Position numbers and translations under genes: made by a program
The notes under the pieces: model-generated
Told to the model about the DNA's origin: nothing
The model's input: only the letters and a program-made list of their open reading frames with translations
Database searches by the model: none
DNA from: an uncultured Prevotella sp.
GTDB taxonomy: Bacteria; Bacteroidota; Bacteroidia; Bacteroidales; Bacteroidaceae
DNA: 21,801 nucleotides
NCBI GenBank assembly: GCA_947072805.1
Contig: CAMTJK010000017.1
Location: forward strand, 1-21,801
Direction of reading: 5' to 3'
Part shown: positions 1 to 8,064 of the stretch, piece by piece
How the letters are laid out: each line of letters begins with the position of its first letter
Position numbering within the stretch: position 1 is the first letter of the stretch

Positions 1-267
1 TCGGTTTACGATTACGTACGTGAGCTCATTGCGATATAGCTTTTATCGCATCGCCATTACGTCGAAATCGCAATGCGATTTCATCGAAATGGCGATGCGA
101 AATCGATGAAATCGCGTTGCCAAATAAGCGTAATCGTTTTTCGACCCGTCGGGAGCATAAATCGACCCACTTTGATTAACAAATTTTTACACCTAGAATG
201 CCGGATTTAAAAATGTTAAATTCGACCAAATATCTTTACAAATTAACTCTTATTAAGTGCAGTTACA
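1..267 (+). repeat. Dispersed intergenic repeat, copy 1 (5' end cut by window edge)
   Basis: This stretch matches 10695-10917 almost base for base, including the segment around CGACCCGTCGGGAGCATAA and the end at AGTTACA. It is the 3' portion of an element of about 365 bp whose complete copy is at 10553-10917. The copy differs from the complete one mainly by about 44 extra bases near 65-113 that form a long hairpin. It contains no open frame of note and shows no terminal inverted repeats. I do not recognise it as a known named element. Its function is unknown. Confidence 0.88.
70..120. repeat. Palindromic insert inside repeat copy 1
   Basis: Arms GCGATTTCATCG (76-87) and CGATGAAATCGC (105-116) are perfect 12-base inverted repeats around a 17-base loop. 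The stem extends outward through GCAAT/GTTGC with one G-T wobble, giving about 17 pairs. The complete repeat copy at 10553-10917 has only about five bases at this place, so this is an insertion or expansion specific to copy 1. Confidence 0.8.
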
Positions 268-311
268 GGCGGAAGCTGATAATGTTGATTTCAACCAAAT
301 AACTTTACAAA
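212..311 (+). repeat. Two degenerate 31-bp units 69 bp apart
   Basis: Bases 212-242 and 281-311 match at 27 of 31 positions; both have the pattern AATGTT, then ACCAAATA, then CTTTACAAA. The first unit lies inside the dispersed repeat and the second lies just outside it. The complete repeat copy near 10862-10892 has only one unit. This suggests local duplication at the repeat edge. Confidence 0.6.
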
Positions 312-463
312 ACAATGACAATAAGTTTCTGTTCATGATTATAATCGTTTAAAGTAGTTTCTGCATGAGCCTGCTATCATTATTCCATAACGGTAAAAAT
401 ACACATCTTCATTGTTCTATTTAGGACACTAATAAAGCAGAATACAATTTTAACAGTCATTTT
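312..463. other. Intergenic stretch with nothing recognised
   Basis: AT-rich sequence between the repeat copy and the sigma-factor promoter. I see no open frame of credible length, hairpin terminator, tRNA or riboswitch here. Confidence 0.5.
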
Positions 464-495
464 TTTGGCTATGAAGATTCTTTTATGTACTTTTG
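464..495 (+). promoter_or_regulatory. Bacteroidota-type promoter for the ECF sigma gene
   Basis: TTTG at 464-467 and TACTTTTG at 488-495 match the Bacteroidota sigma-70 pattern (TTTG, about 20 bases, TAnnTTTG) with a spacing of exactly 20. Transcription would start near 501-503, leaving a leader of about 85 nt before the ATG at 587. Confidence 0.7.
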
Positions 496-586
496 CACAA
501 TAATATTAATTGTATCAATAACCAATTTATAAAACCCAGTTTGCCTATCGACGTAGATTTTACTTAATAAAACAAAAGAATTAAGT

Positions 587-1189
587 ATGAAAGAATTCGG
601 AAGTATGACCGACGAAGAGTTGGCATTACAGTACGTAGGAGGAAACAATAGGGCTTTTGACGAGTTATTGACACGCAACCAATCAAAGCTTTTTAGTTAT
701 ATAATGTTCGTGGTACGCGATCAGGAACTGGCCAATGATGTATTTCAGGACACTTTCGTAAAGGTAATAACCAAACTTCACGAAGGCAAATATACCGACA
801 GCGGCAAGTTCTCATATTGGATTACGCGAATAGCCCACAACGTGATTATGGACCTGTATCGTCAGCAGCGCAACGAGCACATCGTTGAGCCCACCGAAGA
901 CAACGACTTAAGCAACCTTAAGATAAATTCGGTGTTCGACAGCAGCAGGGAAAGCGAGATTGTAAACGAGCAAGTGCTTGACGACGTGAAACGCATGATG
1001 AACAATCTGCCGGCATCACAACGGGAGGTGGTTTACATGAGGTTTTATCAGGACATGTCGTTCAAGGAAATTGCCGATATAACGGGCGTGAGCATAAACA
1101 CCGCACTCGGACGCATGCGATATGCCGTGCTAAACCTGCGTCGCATGGCAAAAGAGCACAACATGTCGCTGGCTCTTATGGACTTTTAG
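587..1189 (+). CDS. RNA polymerase sigma factor, ECF (sigma-70 family)
   Basis: The 200-aa protein has the two-domain ECF layout. Region 2 lies at about residues 25-100 and contains DVFQDTFVKV and FSYWITRIAHNVIMDLYR. Region 4 lies at about 138-188 and contains LPASQREVVYMRFYQDMSFK followed by a helix-turn-helix ending in TALGRMRYAVLNLRR. Such proteins direct RNA polymerase to a specific promoter set, usually under control of an anti-sigma factor. No anti-sigma gene follows here: the next gene, rpe, is convergent and its stop lies 3 nt away. The start at 587 is preceded by A-rich sequence as is usual in Bacteroidota; an in-frame ATG at 605 is a possible alternative. The family call is firm, but the regulon cannot be read from the sequence. 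Confidence 0.93.
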   Translation: MKEFGSMTDEELALQYVGGNNRAFDELLTRNQSKLFSYIMFVVRDQELANDVFQDTFVKVITKLHEGKYTDSGKFSYWITRIAHNVIMDLYRQQRNEHIVEPTEDNDLSNLKINSVFDSSRESEIVNEQVLDDVKRMMNNLPASQREVVYMRFYQDMSFKEIADITGVSINTALGRMRYAVLNLRRMAKEHNMSLALMDF

Positions 1190-1192
1190 GTC

Positions 1193-1852
1193 TTAAATAT
1201 CTTTTCCCAGACAGCGCAATTCGTGTATCGTCTGTTCAGGAGAATCGCTCTTGAACACATAACTTCCGCTCACAAGTACATCAACACCGGCTTCAACAAG
1301 GCGCGGAGCCGTGGTAGCATGGACGCCCCCGTCCACCTCGATAAGGACTTTTGAACCGCTTGCGGCAATCATCTCGCGCAGTCGTTTCGCCTTGACGATA
1401 GTGTTTTCGATGAAGTCCTGACCACCAAATCCCGGATTCACACTCATAAGCAATACCATGTCTACATCGCAAATGATGTCTTCAAGCACTGACACCGGTG
1501 TTGAGGGATTGAGCGTAACACCGGCTTTCATGCCGGCATTATGAATTTCCTGTACGGTGCGGTGCAGATGAGTGCAAGCCTCGTAGTGAACATTCATCAT
1601 CATAACACCGAGTTTTGCGGTGCGTGCAATATAACGCTCCGGATTGACTATCATGTAATGTACATCAAGCGGTTTTCTACACGCCCGGGCAACCGCCTCA
1701 AGCACAGGAAAGCCAAAAGAGATGTTAGGAACGAACGAGCCGTCCATAACATCAAGGTGAAGCCAGTCTGCCTCACTTCTGTTTATCATTTCAATATCGC
1801 GGTCGAGATGCAGAAAATCGGCTGCGAGCAGCGACGGAGATACTAAAGCCAT
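1193..1852 (-). CDS. rpe: Ribulose-phosphate 3-epimerase
   Basis: Interconverts ribulose 5-phosphate and xylulose 5-phosphate in the cytosolic pentose phosphate pathway. The 219-aa product (usual length about 215-230) begins MALVSPSLLAADF. It carries LHLDVMDGSFVPNISFG with the first catalytic Asp, a variant DVHYMIVNPERYI segment (most homologs have HLM), VNPGFGGQ for phosphate binding, and EVDGG with the second catalytic Asp. I chose the ATG at 1852. The open frame extends to a TTG at 1873, but that extension overlaps the end of the small ORF upstream and adds nothing family-like. It is the last gene of the minus-strand run and is convergent with the sigma gene; no terminator hairpin is visible between them. 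Confidence 0.95.
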   Translation of the reverse strand: MALVSPSLLAADFLHLDRDIEMINRSEADWLHLDVMDGSFVPNISFGFPVLEAVARACRKPLDVHYMIVNPERYIARTAKLGVMMMNVHYEACTHLHRTVQEIHNAGMKAGVTLNPSTPVSVLEDIICDVDMVLLMSVNPGFGGQDFIENTIVKAKRLREMIAASGSKVLIEVDGGVHATTAPRLVEAGVDVLVSGSYVFKSDSPEQTIHELRCLGKDI

Positions 1853-1860
1853 AGTTTTTA

Positions 1861-1995
1861 TCAGTTCAAACAATACGGCATCGTGGTGCCGTCTTTCATG
1901 CGGATAACTCTATAGGTATAAGCTATTTGCTTAATCAGTTCGATAGTTTTCTCACTTGGATTCAGGTTGTCAGGTGTAAAATACATCATAGGCAT
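1861..1995 (-). CDS. Small 44-aa protein upstream of rpe
   Basis: A short open frame starts at the ATG at 1995 and ends in TGA at 1861-1863, 8 nt before the rpe ATG. It begins MPMMYFTPDNLNPSEKT and ends RMKDGTTMPYCLN. Internal ATGs at 1989 or 1986 would give 41-42 aa starting MMYFTP or MYFTP. The composition looks like a folded helical mini-protein: a PSEKTIELIKQIAYTY helix, then a charged turn and a Cys near the end. The tight spacing suggests translation coupled to rpe. I vaguely associate MYFTP...YCLN-type mini-proteins with Bacteroidales genomes but cannot confirm this, and no function is known to me. It could instead be a leader peptide for rpe. Confidence 0.55.
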   Translation of the reverse strand: MPMMYFTPDNLNPSEKTIELIKQIAYTYRVIRMKDGTTMPYCLN

Positions 1996-2085
1996 TTCGT
2001 TTGGTATTAATCTGTTTAACTATCAAACGATAAGTAATGCTTTTTATTATACGAATCAGTGAAAAAAATACAGCTAAGCAAACTG

Positions 2086-3063
2086 TCACGCTAAAATATA
2101 CCTCTCGATATCTTTCACGCCGTTTAGGAAGTCGGCAGCCGGCATACGTTTCTTACCTGCAGCCTGCAGTTCGTCAATGCGTAACAGTCCATCGACAGTG
2201 GCGACAAAGAGCTGACGATGAACGACGGAGAGACTTCCGGGAGCGGCCTGGGTTGTTTCGTTAGTCTTGGATGTGGCGAATATCTTTAGAACAGATGATT
2301 TGCCGTCGGGAGCGACGAGAGTAGTCCATGCACCTGGAACAGGGCTCAAACCTCTTACGAAGTCATAAATACGCTTAGACGGTTTGTTCCACTCTATACG
2401 GCACGTATCCTTGAAAATCTTTGGAGCGGCATGAAGTTCACCGACATCGGAAAGCATGGCATTTTGGTCTATAGCCGCCGGGTGACCGTCGGCTTCGACA
2501 ATGAGCTCAAGTGTCTGCAGACAAATATCGGCTCCGAGAGCCATCAATCCATTGTAAACATCTTCTACATTATAGCTGTCGGCAATGTCAAACGGCAGTT
2601 GCTTTATTACGCGACCGGTGTCAATATCCTTGTCAAGGAAGAATGTGGTTACGCCTGTGCGTGTCTCGCCGTTTATTACCGCCCAGTTGATGGGTGCAGC
2701 TCCACGGTATTGCGGAAGAAGTGCGGCATGAACATTGAATGTGCCGTAAGCCGGCATGTCCCAAACCACCTCGGGTAACATTCTGAAAGCTACAACAACC
2801 TGCAGATTGGCATGGTACGAACGTAACTGCTCGAGAAAAACAGGGTCTTTCATCTTCTCCGGCTGTAATACGGGAAGCCCGTGAGTAAGGGCGAACTGCT
2901 TGACCGGAGATGCCTGAAGCACACTTCCGTGGCGACCTACTGGTTTGTCGGGCTGGGTAACCACCGCCACCACATTGTAATCGTTATCTACAAGAGCCTG
3001 CAACGTGGCTACTGCAAACTCGGGCGTACCCATAAATACTATCCTTAAATCTTCTTTCTTCAT
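2086..3063 (-). CDS. fmt: Methionyl-tRNA formyltransferase
   Basis: Formylates the initiator Met-tRNA using 10-formyl-tetrahydrofolate, as needed for efficient translation initiation. The 325-aa product starts MKKEDLRIVFMGTPEFA, the typical N-terminus. It contains the formyltransferase signature FNVHAALLPQYRGAAPINWA, with the catalytic Asn and His, and the downstream catalytic Asp in LDKDIDTG. The C-terminal third (from about 200) is the tRNA-binding barrel domain with FVRGLSPVPGAW. The frame extends to a GTG at 3090, only 7 nt after the ClC stop, but the ATG at 3063 fits the family start. It lies 34 nt downstream of the ClC gene in the same run. Length is normal for the family. Confidence 0.96.
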   Translation of the reverse strand: MKKEDLRIVFMGTPEFAVATLQALVDNDYNVVAVVTQPDKPVGRHGSVLQASPVKQFALTHGLPVLQPEKMKDPVFLEQLRSYHANLQVVVAFRMLPEVVWDMPAYGTFNVHAALLPQYRGAAPINWAVINGETRTGVTTFFLDKDIDTGRVIKQLPFDIADSYNVEDVYNGLMALGADICLQTLELIVEADGHPAAIDQNAMLSDVGELHAAPKIFKDTCRIEWNKPSKRIYDFVRGLSPVPGAWTTLVAPDGKSSVLKIFATSKTNETTQAAPGSLSVVHRQLFVATVDGLLRIDELQAAGKKRMPAADFLNGVKDIERYILA

Positions 3064-3097
3064 ATAAATATAATGTTCACGCGATTGCACTGTTACG

Positions 3098-4903
3098 TCA
3101 ATCCTGACTCATGTCCGCCACCATCTTACGGTACATGGCATATACTTTCTGTCGCAGCACGTAGCCCTTCAGACGATTGTCACGATCGAGCACCGGAAGG
3201 CTGTCGGCATGAGTCCTGTCGAAAGTCTTCATGACAATAGTCATGGCATCGTCGTCACGCAGAATGGCTGGCGGCTGCATCATGAGCTGATGGGCATGGA
3301 AATGATGATATAGCTCTGTACGGAAAAGCACATGGCGTATTTTCGTAATATTGATTTCTCCGAGCAGGAAACCGCCGGCATCGAGCACCGGCAGAATGTC
3401 ATGGCGGCTCATACTGACCTTGTTCACTATCATGCCAAGTTCCATGTCGGGCGTTACCGACTTATAATTGCGGTCAATGACGCTGTCAAGACTCATAAGT
3501 GTGAGAATGGCGTGGTCTGTATGGTGCGTGATAAGACGTCCTTGCTTGGCAAGGCGCATTCCGTAAATACTGTGCGACTCGAAAATATTGATGGTAAGAT
3601 ACGAACATACACTCACTATCATAAGCGGCAGAAACAGGCTGTATCCTCCGGTTATCTCGGCGATAAGAAAGATTCCGGTGAGAGGGGCATGCATAACGCC
3701 CGACATAACACCAGCCATACCGAGGAGGGCGAAGTTCTTTTCGGGAACATATACTCCTATTTCATATATGTTCCAAAGACGGGCAAAAAGGAAACCGCCA
3801 AAACACCCAATGAACAGACTGGGAGCAAAGGTACCACCGCAACCGCCTCCGCCATTGGTTGCTGACGTGGCAACCACCTTCGTGAGCAGAACAAGGGTAA
3901 TATATAATATGACGAGATGGCCGCGGGCGGCAAACAGCGAGTTGTTCAGCACTTCGTTCCAATCGGCTTCCGTTCTGCCGTTGAGCAACATGTTGATATC
4001 GTCGTAGCCCTCACCATAAAGAGAGGGGAAAAGGAATATCAGAAGGCTCAACACTGCTCCGCCGATAAGCAACCGCACATAAGGCTTTTCCTTGAATTTG
4101 GCGAAGATATCCTCACAGAAAGTCATAGTGCGGATGAAATAAAGGCTTATCAAACCGCAGAATATTCCTAAGAGTATGTTTGAAGGCACTCGCTCAATAA
4201 CCCAGTCGGCATCGAGAGTAAAGGAGAACAAAGCAGTGGAACCACGAAAAATATAAGTAAAACAGGTGGCTGTAACACACGATACAAGCACTGGGAGCAA
4301 CGACGCCATCGTAAGGTCGATCATAAGTACCTCCAGCGTAAACACAAGTCCGGCTATCGGGGCTTTGAATATGCCCGCAATGGCACCTGCCGCACCGCAG
4401 CCCACAAGGAGCATCAGCGTCTTGTTGTCCATGCGGAAAAGCTTTCCGAGATTAGAGCCGATGGCAGAACCCGTCAAAACAATCGGCGCCTCAGCTCCTA
4501 CAGAGCCACCAAATCCGATGGTTATGGCTGAAGCTATTAGCGACGACCAGCAGTTGTGTGCACGCAGACGGCTTTTCTTGCTGCTTATGGCGTAGAGAAT
4601 GCGTGTGATACCGTGGCTGATATTGTCTTTTACAACGTAACGGACGAACAGAGATGTCAAGAATATACCTATGACCGGATATACAAGGTAGAGCCAGTTG
4701 GCTGTGCCGCGATCGAAAGAACTTGTAAGGAAATGTACAATCTCGTTGATAAGACTATGCAAGAGAAATGCAGCCACAGCACAGAAGAATCCCACAAGGA
4801 ATGCGAGAAACAGTATAAACGTGCGCTGACTGATGTGTTGTTCACGCCATGCCAGCAACCTGTCGAACGCAGTCAGCTTGTCATTTTCAATGGCAATGTC
4901 CAT
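3098..4903 (-). CDS. ClC-family chloride channel/transporter with CBS domain pair
   Basis: A 601-aa integral membrane protein with about 440 residues of ClC helices followed by two CBS domains (about 465-595) that usually sense nucleotides. Visible ClC motifs, numbered from the ATG at 4903, are GFGGSVGAEAP with the gating Glu at 138, GGTFAPSLFIG at about 356-366, and HAPLTGIFLIAEITGGY with the anion-coordinating Tyr at 421. The position of the internal proton glutamate of E. coli ClcA (Glu203, in FIIEEM) is Val192 here (FTLEVL), as in many animal ClC channels, so coupling to protons is uncertain. A GTG at 4906 is possible, but AGGAAG lies 7 nt before the ATG at 4903. The gene begins 4 nt after the tsaC stop, which suggests translational coupling. 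Confidence 0.93.
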   Translation of the reverse strand: MDIAIENDKLTAFDRLLAWREQHISQRTFILFLAFLVGFFCAVAAFLLHSLINEIVHFLTSSFDRGTANWLYLVYPVIGIFLTSLFVRYVVKDNISHGITRILYAISSKKSRLRAHNCWSSLIASAITIGFGGSVGAEAPIVLTGSAIGSNLGKLFRMDNKTLMLLVGCGAAGAIAGIFKAPIAGLVFTLEVLMIDLTMASLLPVLVSCVTATCFTYIFRGSTALFSFTLDADWVIERVPSNILLGIFCGLISLYFIRTMTFCEDIFAKFKEKPYVRLLIGGAVLSLLIFLFPSLYGEGYDDINMLLNGRTEADWNEVLNNSLFAARGHLVILYITLVLLTKVVATSATNGGGGCGGTFAPSLFIGCFGGFLFARLWNIYEIGVYVPEKNFALLGMAGVMSGVMHAPLTGIFLIAEITGGYSLFLPLMIVSVCSYLTINIFESHSIYGMRLAKQGRLITHHTDHAILTLMSLDSVIDRNYKSVTPDMELGMIVNKVSMSRHDILPVLDAGGFLLGEINITKIRHVLFRTELYHHFHAHQLMMQPPAILRDDDAMTIVMKTFDRTHADSLPVLDRDNRLKGYVLRQKVYAMYRKMVADMSQD

Positions 4904-4907
4904 CACG

Positions 4908-5480
4908 TCACTTCCTTATTATCTGCACTTCGCCGCCCATGCCGAGTTTTATTACGCTTGAAGGTGTGTGAGGTTTGTGCTCCTGACGGCGACTCCAACA
5001 CACATAATCGACAGCATTGATGATTTCAGGAGCAATATCGCAATAATTCTGTGCCGTAGGCTGACCGGAAATGTTGGCCGACGTGGAAACTATAGCCTTC
5101 TGAAAACGGAAGCACAACTCTTTTGAGAATGGTTCTGCCGTAATACGCAATGCCACACTGCCATCGTCGGCAAGAAGATTGGGCGCCAGATTTACCGCTC
5201 CATCAAGAATGACGGTCGTAGGCTTATCGGCTACACAGTCAAGCAGTTGCCATGCCACTTCCGGCACGTTTCGCACGTAGCGCTGCAAACGTGCATCGCT
5301 ATCCACAAGGCATATCATCGCCTTCGAATCGTCGCGCTTCTTTATATCATATACTCTTGCCACTGCCTCAGCATTGGTGGCATCGCAGCCGATACCCCAC
5401 ACTGTATCTGTAGGATAGAGGATAACGCCGCCACGGCGCAGGGTCTCCACTGCATTTCTTATATCTTCTTCTCTTGTCAT
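4908..5480 (-). CDS. tsaC: Threonylcarbamoyl-AMP synthase (YrdC/Sua5 family)
   Basis: Makes threonylcarbamoyl-AMP from threonine, bicarbonate and ATP, the first step of the t6A37 modification of ANN-decoding tRNAs. The 190-aa protein has the YrdC fold signatures YPTDTVWGIGCDA (22-34), the basic motif IKKRDDSKAM (46-55), VSTSANISGQP (131-141) and PSSVIKL (173-179). It is a short single-domain form lacking the Sua5 C-terminal domain, hence TsaC rather than full Sua5. It sits 51 nt after prfC and 4 nt before the ClC gene. Proteins of this family outside the t6A pathway (YciO type) are an alternative, but no other family member is visible in this window. Confidence 0.9.
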   Translation of the reverse strand: MTREEDIRNAVETLRRGGVILYPTDTVWGIGCDATNAEAVARVYDIKKRDDSKAMICLVDSDARLQRYVRNVPEVAWQLLDCVADKPTTVILDGAVNLAPNLLADDGSVALRITAEPFSKELCFRFQKAIVSTSANISGQPTAQNYCDIAPEIINAVDYVCWSRRQEHKPHTPSSVIKLGMGGEVQIIRK

Positions 5481-5531
5481 AACGTAATATCTGCTATATC
5501 CTAAAAGCTGATTCTAACGCATCTGCATCCG

Positions 5532-7100
5532 CTAAAACTCGCTCGTAAAGTGGAAGCGTATTTTCTTGAAATCCTCTTGGGCCATGCTCAGCACGTAACC
5601 GCTGTCGGCAAGGAAGACATCACGTCCGTCCTTATCCTTTGCCATGTACTGATACTTGCGCTTCTTGAAGTTCTCGAGTTCGGCCTCGTCGTCGCTTTCT
5701 ATCCAGCATGCCTTGTAAAGATGTACGGGTTCCCAACGGCATTTGGCGTTATACTCGTTTTCCAAACGATATTGTATTACCTCAAACTGCAGCTGACCTA
5801 CGGTTCCAACGATTTTGCGTCCGTTAAACTGGTTTACGAATAGCTGCGCCACACCTTCATCCATGAGCTGGTCGATACCTTTCTGTAATTGCTTCGACTT
5901 CATCGGGTCGGCGTTCTCTATATATTTGAACATTTCAGGCGAGAAGCTGGGCAAGCCCCTGAAATGGAGCAGTTCGCCATCTGTAAGAGTGTCGCCTATC
6001 TTGAATATTCCGTTGTCGGGCAGGCCTACTATGTCGCCTGGCCACGCCTCTTCAATGGTGCTCTTGCGTTGAGCCATAAACTGCGTCGGTGAAGAAAAGC
6101 GTACCGTCTTGCCTAAACGAACATGATAATAGGGGTTATTGCGTACGAAACGGCCGCTGCACACCTTGCAGAAAGCTATGCACGAACGGTGGTTGGGGTC
6201 GATATTTGCCGTTATCTTGAAGATGAATCCGGTAAACTTAGGTTCATCGGGACTCACCATGCGCTCTTCTGCCTTTGTGGGTCGTGGGCTCGGAGCTATC
6301 TCAACAAAACAGTTAAGCAATTCCTGTACGCCGAAATTGTTCAATGCCGAACCGAAGAACACCGGTGCAACAGCTGCTGCGCGATAGTCTTCCACACTGA
6401 ATTCAGGATATACGCCGTCCACAAGTTCAAGATCTTCACGCAATTTGGCTGCATCGTTCTCCCCCACTCTTGCGTCGAGCTCGTCGCTGTCGATGTCTAC
6501 TTCTACCTTTTCCGTCACCCTCTGCTTGTCGGGAGTAAAGAGGTCGAGTTTTCCTTCATATATATTATATACACCCTTGAACTTGGCGCCCTGGTTGATG
6601 GGCCAGCTGAGTGGTCGCACACTTATCTCCAGTTCATGTTCAAGCTCGTCAAGAAGGTCAAACGGATCGCGTCCCTCACGGTCCATCTTGTTTACGAAAA
6701 TGATGACCGGAGTGTTGCGCATACGGCAAACAGACATGAGTTTGCGTGTCTGTGCCTCCACACCCTTGGCACCGTCTACCACTATTATGGCCGAATCTAC
6801 TGCTGTAAGCGTACGATATGTGTCTTCGGCGAAGTCCTGGTGGCCGGGGGTATCGAGAATATTTACCTTGTAATCGTTGTAATCGAATTCCATCACGGAT
6901 GTAGAGACCGATATACCGCGCTGTTTCTCTATATCCATCCAGTCGGAGGTGGCAGTCTTCCTTATTTTGTTGCTCTTCACGGCACCCGCCACCTGTATTT
7001 GTCCGCCGAAGAGCAGGAATTTCTCGGTAAGCGTTGTCTTACCGGCATCTGGATGCGATATTATCGCAAAAGTTCTTCTTCTTTCTATTTCCTGATTCAT
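5532..7100 (-). CDS. prfC: Peptide chain release factor 3
   Basis: RF3 is a translational GTPase that recycles RF1/RF2 from the ribosome after termination. The 522-aa protein is of normal length. It has the G domain with G1 SHPDAGKTTLTEKF (15-28), G2 QRGISVSTS (60-68), G3 DTPGHQDF (83-90) and G4 NKMDREG (137-143), followed by the RF3-type barrel and C-terminal domains, including GTVGQLQFEVIQYRLENEY. The G2 sequence and the short length exclude EF-G and TypA. It starts at an ATG about 97 nt after rfbD. The gap contains an imperfect inverted repeat (CTTTTCCT at 7137 and AGGAAAAG at 7160) without a T-run, so it is not a clear terminator. Confidence 0.96.
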   Translation of the reverse strand: MNQEIERRRTFAIISHPDAGKTTLTEKFLLFGGQIQVAGAVKSNKIRKTATSDWMDIEKQRGISVSTSVMEFDYNDYKVNILDTPGHQDFAEDTYRTLTAVDSAIIVVDGAKGVEAQTRKLMSVCRMRNTPVIIFVNKMDREGRDPFDLLDELEHELEISVRPLSWPINQGAKFKGVYNIYEGKLDLFTPDKQRVTEKVEVDIDSDELDARVGENDAAKLREDLELVDGVYPEFSVEDYRAAAVAPVFFGSALNNFGVQELLNCFVEIAPSPRPTKAEERMVSPDEPKFTGFIFKITANIDPNHRSCIAFCKVCSGRFVRNNPYYHVRLGKTVRFSSPTQFMAQRKSTIEEAWPGDIVGLPDNGIFKIGDTLTDGELLHFRGLPSFSPEMFKYIENADPMKSKQLQKGIDQLMDEGVAQLFVNQFNGRKIVGTVGQLQFEVIQYRLENEYNAKCRWEPVHLYKACWIESDDEAELENFKKRKYQYMAKDKDGRDVFLADSGYVLSMAQEDFKKIRFHFTSEF

Positions 7101-7200
7101 AATCTGATATTTCCGTTTTCGTTGATGGCCGTGTCACTTTTCCTGTCACATCATACAGAAGGAAAAGCGAAGCCGTTGCGATGTTGCCGTGATACCATCG

Positions 7201-8049
7201 TCACAGGGCAGCTATACATTTACGCAGGGATTCTTCCCAATGCGGTATCTCTATGCCGTAGGTCTGCTTTATTTTTGTTTTGTCGAGCACGCTGTAAGCC
7301 GGTCTGTTTGCCTTTGCAGGATATTCGGCAGTATGTAGCGGACGCACCTTGCATGTGGTTATTCCGGCAATACGGTGTATGGCCTTTGTAAAGTCGTACC
7401 AGCTTGTCACTCCCTCATTTGAATAATGATATACACCGGGCACTATGCCATGTACGATGGCTTGCATTATGGCAGAAGCAAGATCGGCTGCGTACGTGGG
7501 TGTGCCTATCTGGTCAAACACCACGCCGAGCTCGTTGCGCTCCTTGCCGAGGCGTATCATCGTCTTAACGAAATTGTTGCCGAATGTACTATACAGCCAC
7601 GCCGTACGCACTATCATTGTGCGGCTGCAGAACCTGGACACGCCGAGTTCGCCGGCAAGTTTGGTACTGCCGTATACGCTATCAGGCGATGGAGTGTCGG
7701 TTTCCGTATAAGGCACATGGTGTGTACCATCGAAAACATAGTCTGTAGATATCTGCACAAGCCATCCTCCGCGCTTCTCGATGGCTGCGGCGAGATAAGC
7801 CGGGGCTACAGTGTTGAGCGAGGTGCATAGTTCCTTGTTGTCTTCTGCCTTGTCTACAGCTGTATATGCGGCGCAATTCACAATACCGTCTATGGAATTT
7901 CTGTTTACAAAATCATCCACAGCCAACTGGTTTGTTATATCGAGTTCAGCAACATCGGTATTGAAGAATGTATGTTGGGGATAGTCCTTTTCCAGCAACT
8001 GCATCTCGTTTCCGAGCTGTCCGTTGCATCCTGTTATAAGTATATTCAT
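7201..8049 (-). CDS. rfbD: dTDP-4-dehydrorhamnose reductase
   Basis: Final step of dTDP-L-rhamnose synthesis: NAD(P)H-dependent reduction of dTDP-4-keto-L-rhamnose. The 282-aa protein is an extended SDR with the nucleotide-binding GCNGQLG (7-13), NCAAYTAVDKAE (58-69), STDYVFDG (101-108) and the catalytic YGSTK (Tyr126, Lys130). Length and motifs fit RmlD rather than GalE or RmlB. It follows the DUF4924 gene by 15 nt. Its pathway partner rfbA is about 6.7 kb away in a separate operon, and rfbB and rfbC are not in the window. The product would supply rhamnose donor for surface polysaccharide. Confidence 0.94.
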   Translation of the reverse strand: MNILITGCNGQLGNEMQLLEKDYPQHTFFNTDVAELDITNQLAVDDFVNRNSIDGIVNCAAYTAVDKAEDNKELCTSLNTVAPAYLAAAIEKRGGWLVQISTDYVFDGTHHVPYTETDTPSPDSVYGSTKLAGELGVSRFCSRTMIVRTAWLYSTFGNNFVKTMIRLGKERNELGVVFDQIGTPTYAADLASAIMQAIVHGIVPGVYHYSNEGVTSWYDFTKAIHRIAGITTCKVRPLHTAEYPAKANRPAYSVLDKTKIKQTYGIEIPHWEESLRKCIAAL

Positions 8050-8064
8050 GACGTTATGTTTGTT

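Noticed and set aside
469..678. 69-codon minus-strand frame overlapping the sigma gene start
   Set aside because: It overlaps a strong + strand promoter and the well-supported sigma gene and shows no family features.
1997..2030. Inverted repeat TCGTTTG/CAAACGA upstream of the small ORF
   Set aside because: Only seven pairs with a 20-base loop, too weak to call a terminator or operator.
7137..7167. Inverted repeat CTTTTCCT/AGGAAAAG between rfbD and prfC as a terminator
   Set aside because: The stem is AT-rich with a 15-base loop and no following T tract on the minus strand. It is more likely chance or a minor structure.
6123..7391. 422-codon open frame on the + strand
   Set aside because: It lies opposite prfC and the end of rfbD, both of which have full family motifs. 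It is rich in Tyr, Cys and His, as is typical for antisense frames here.
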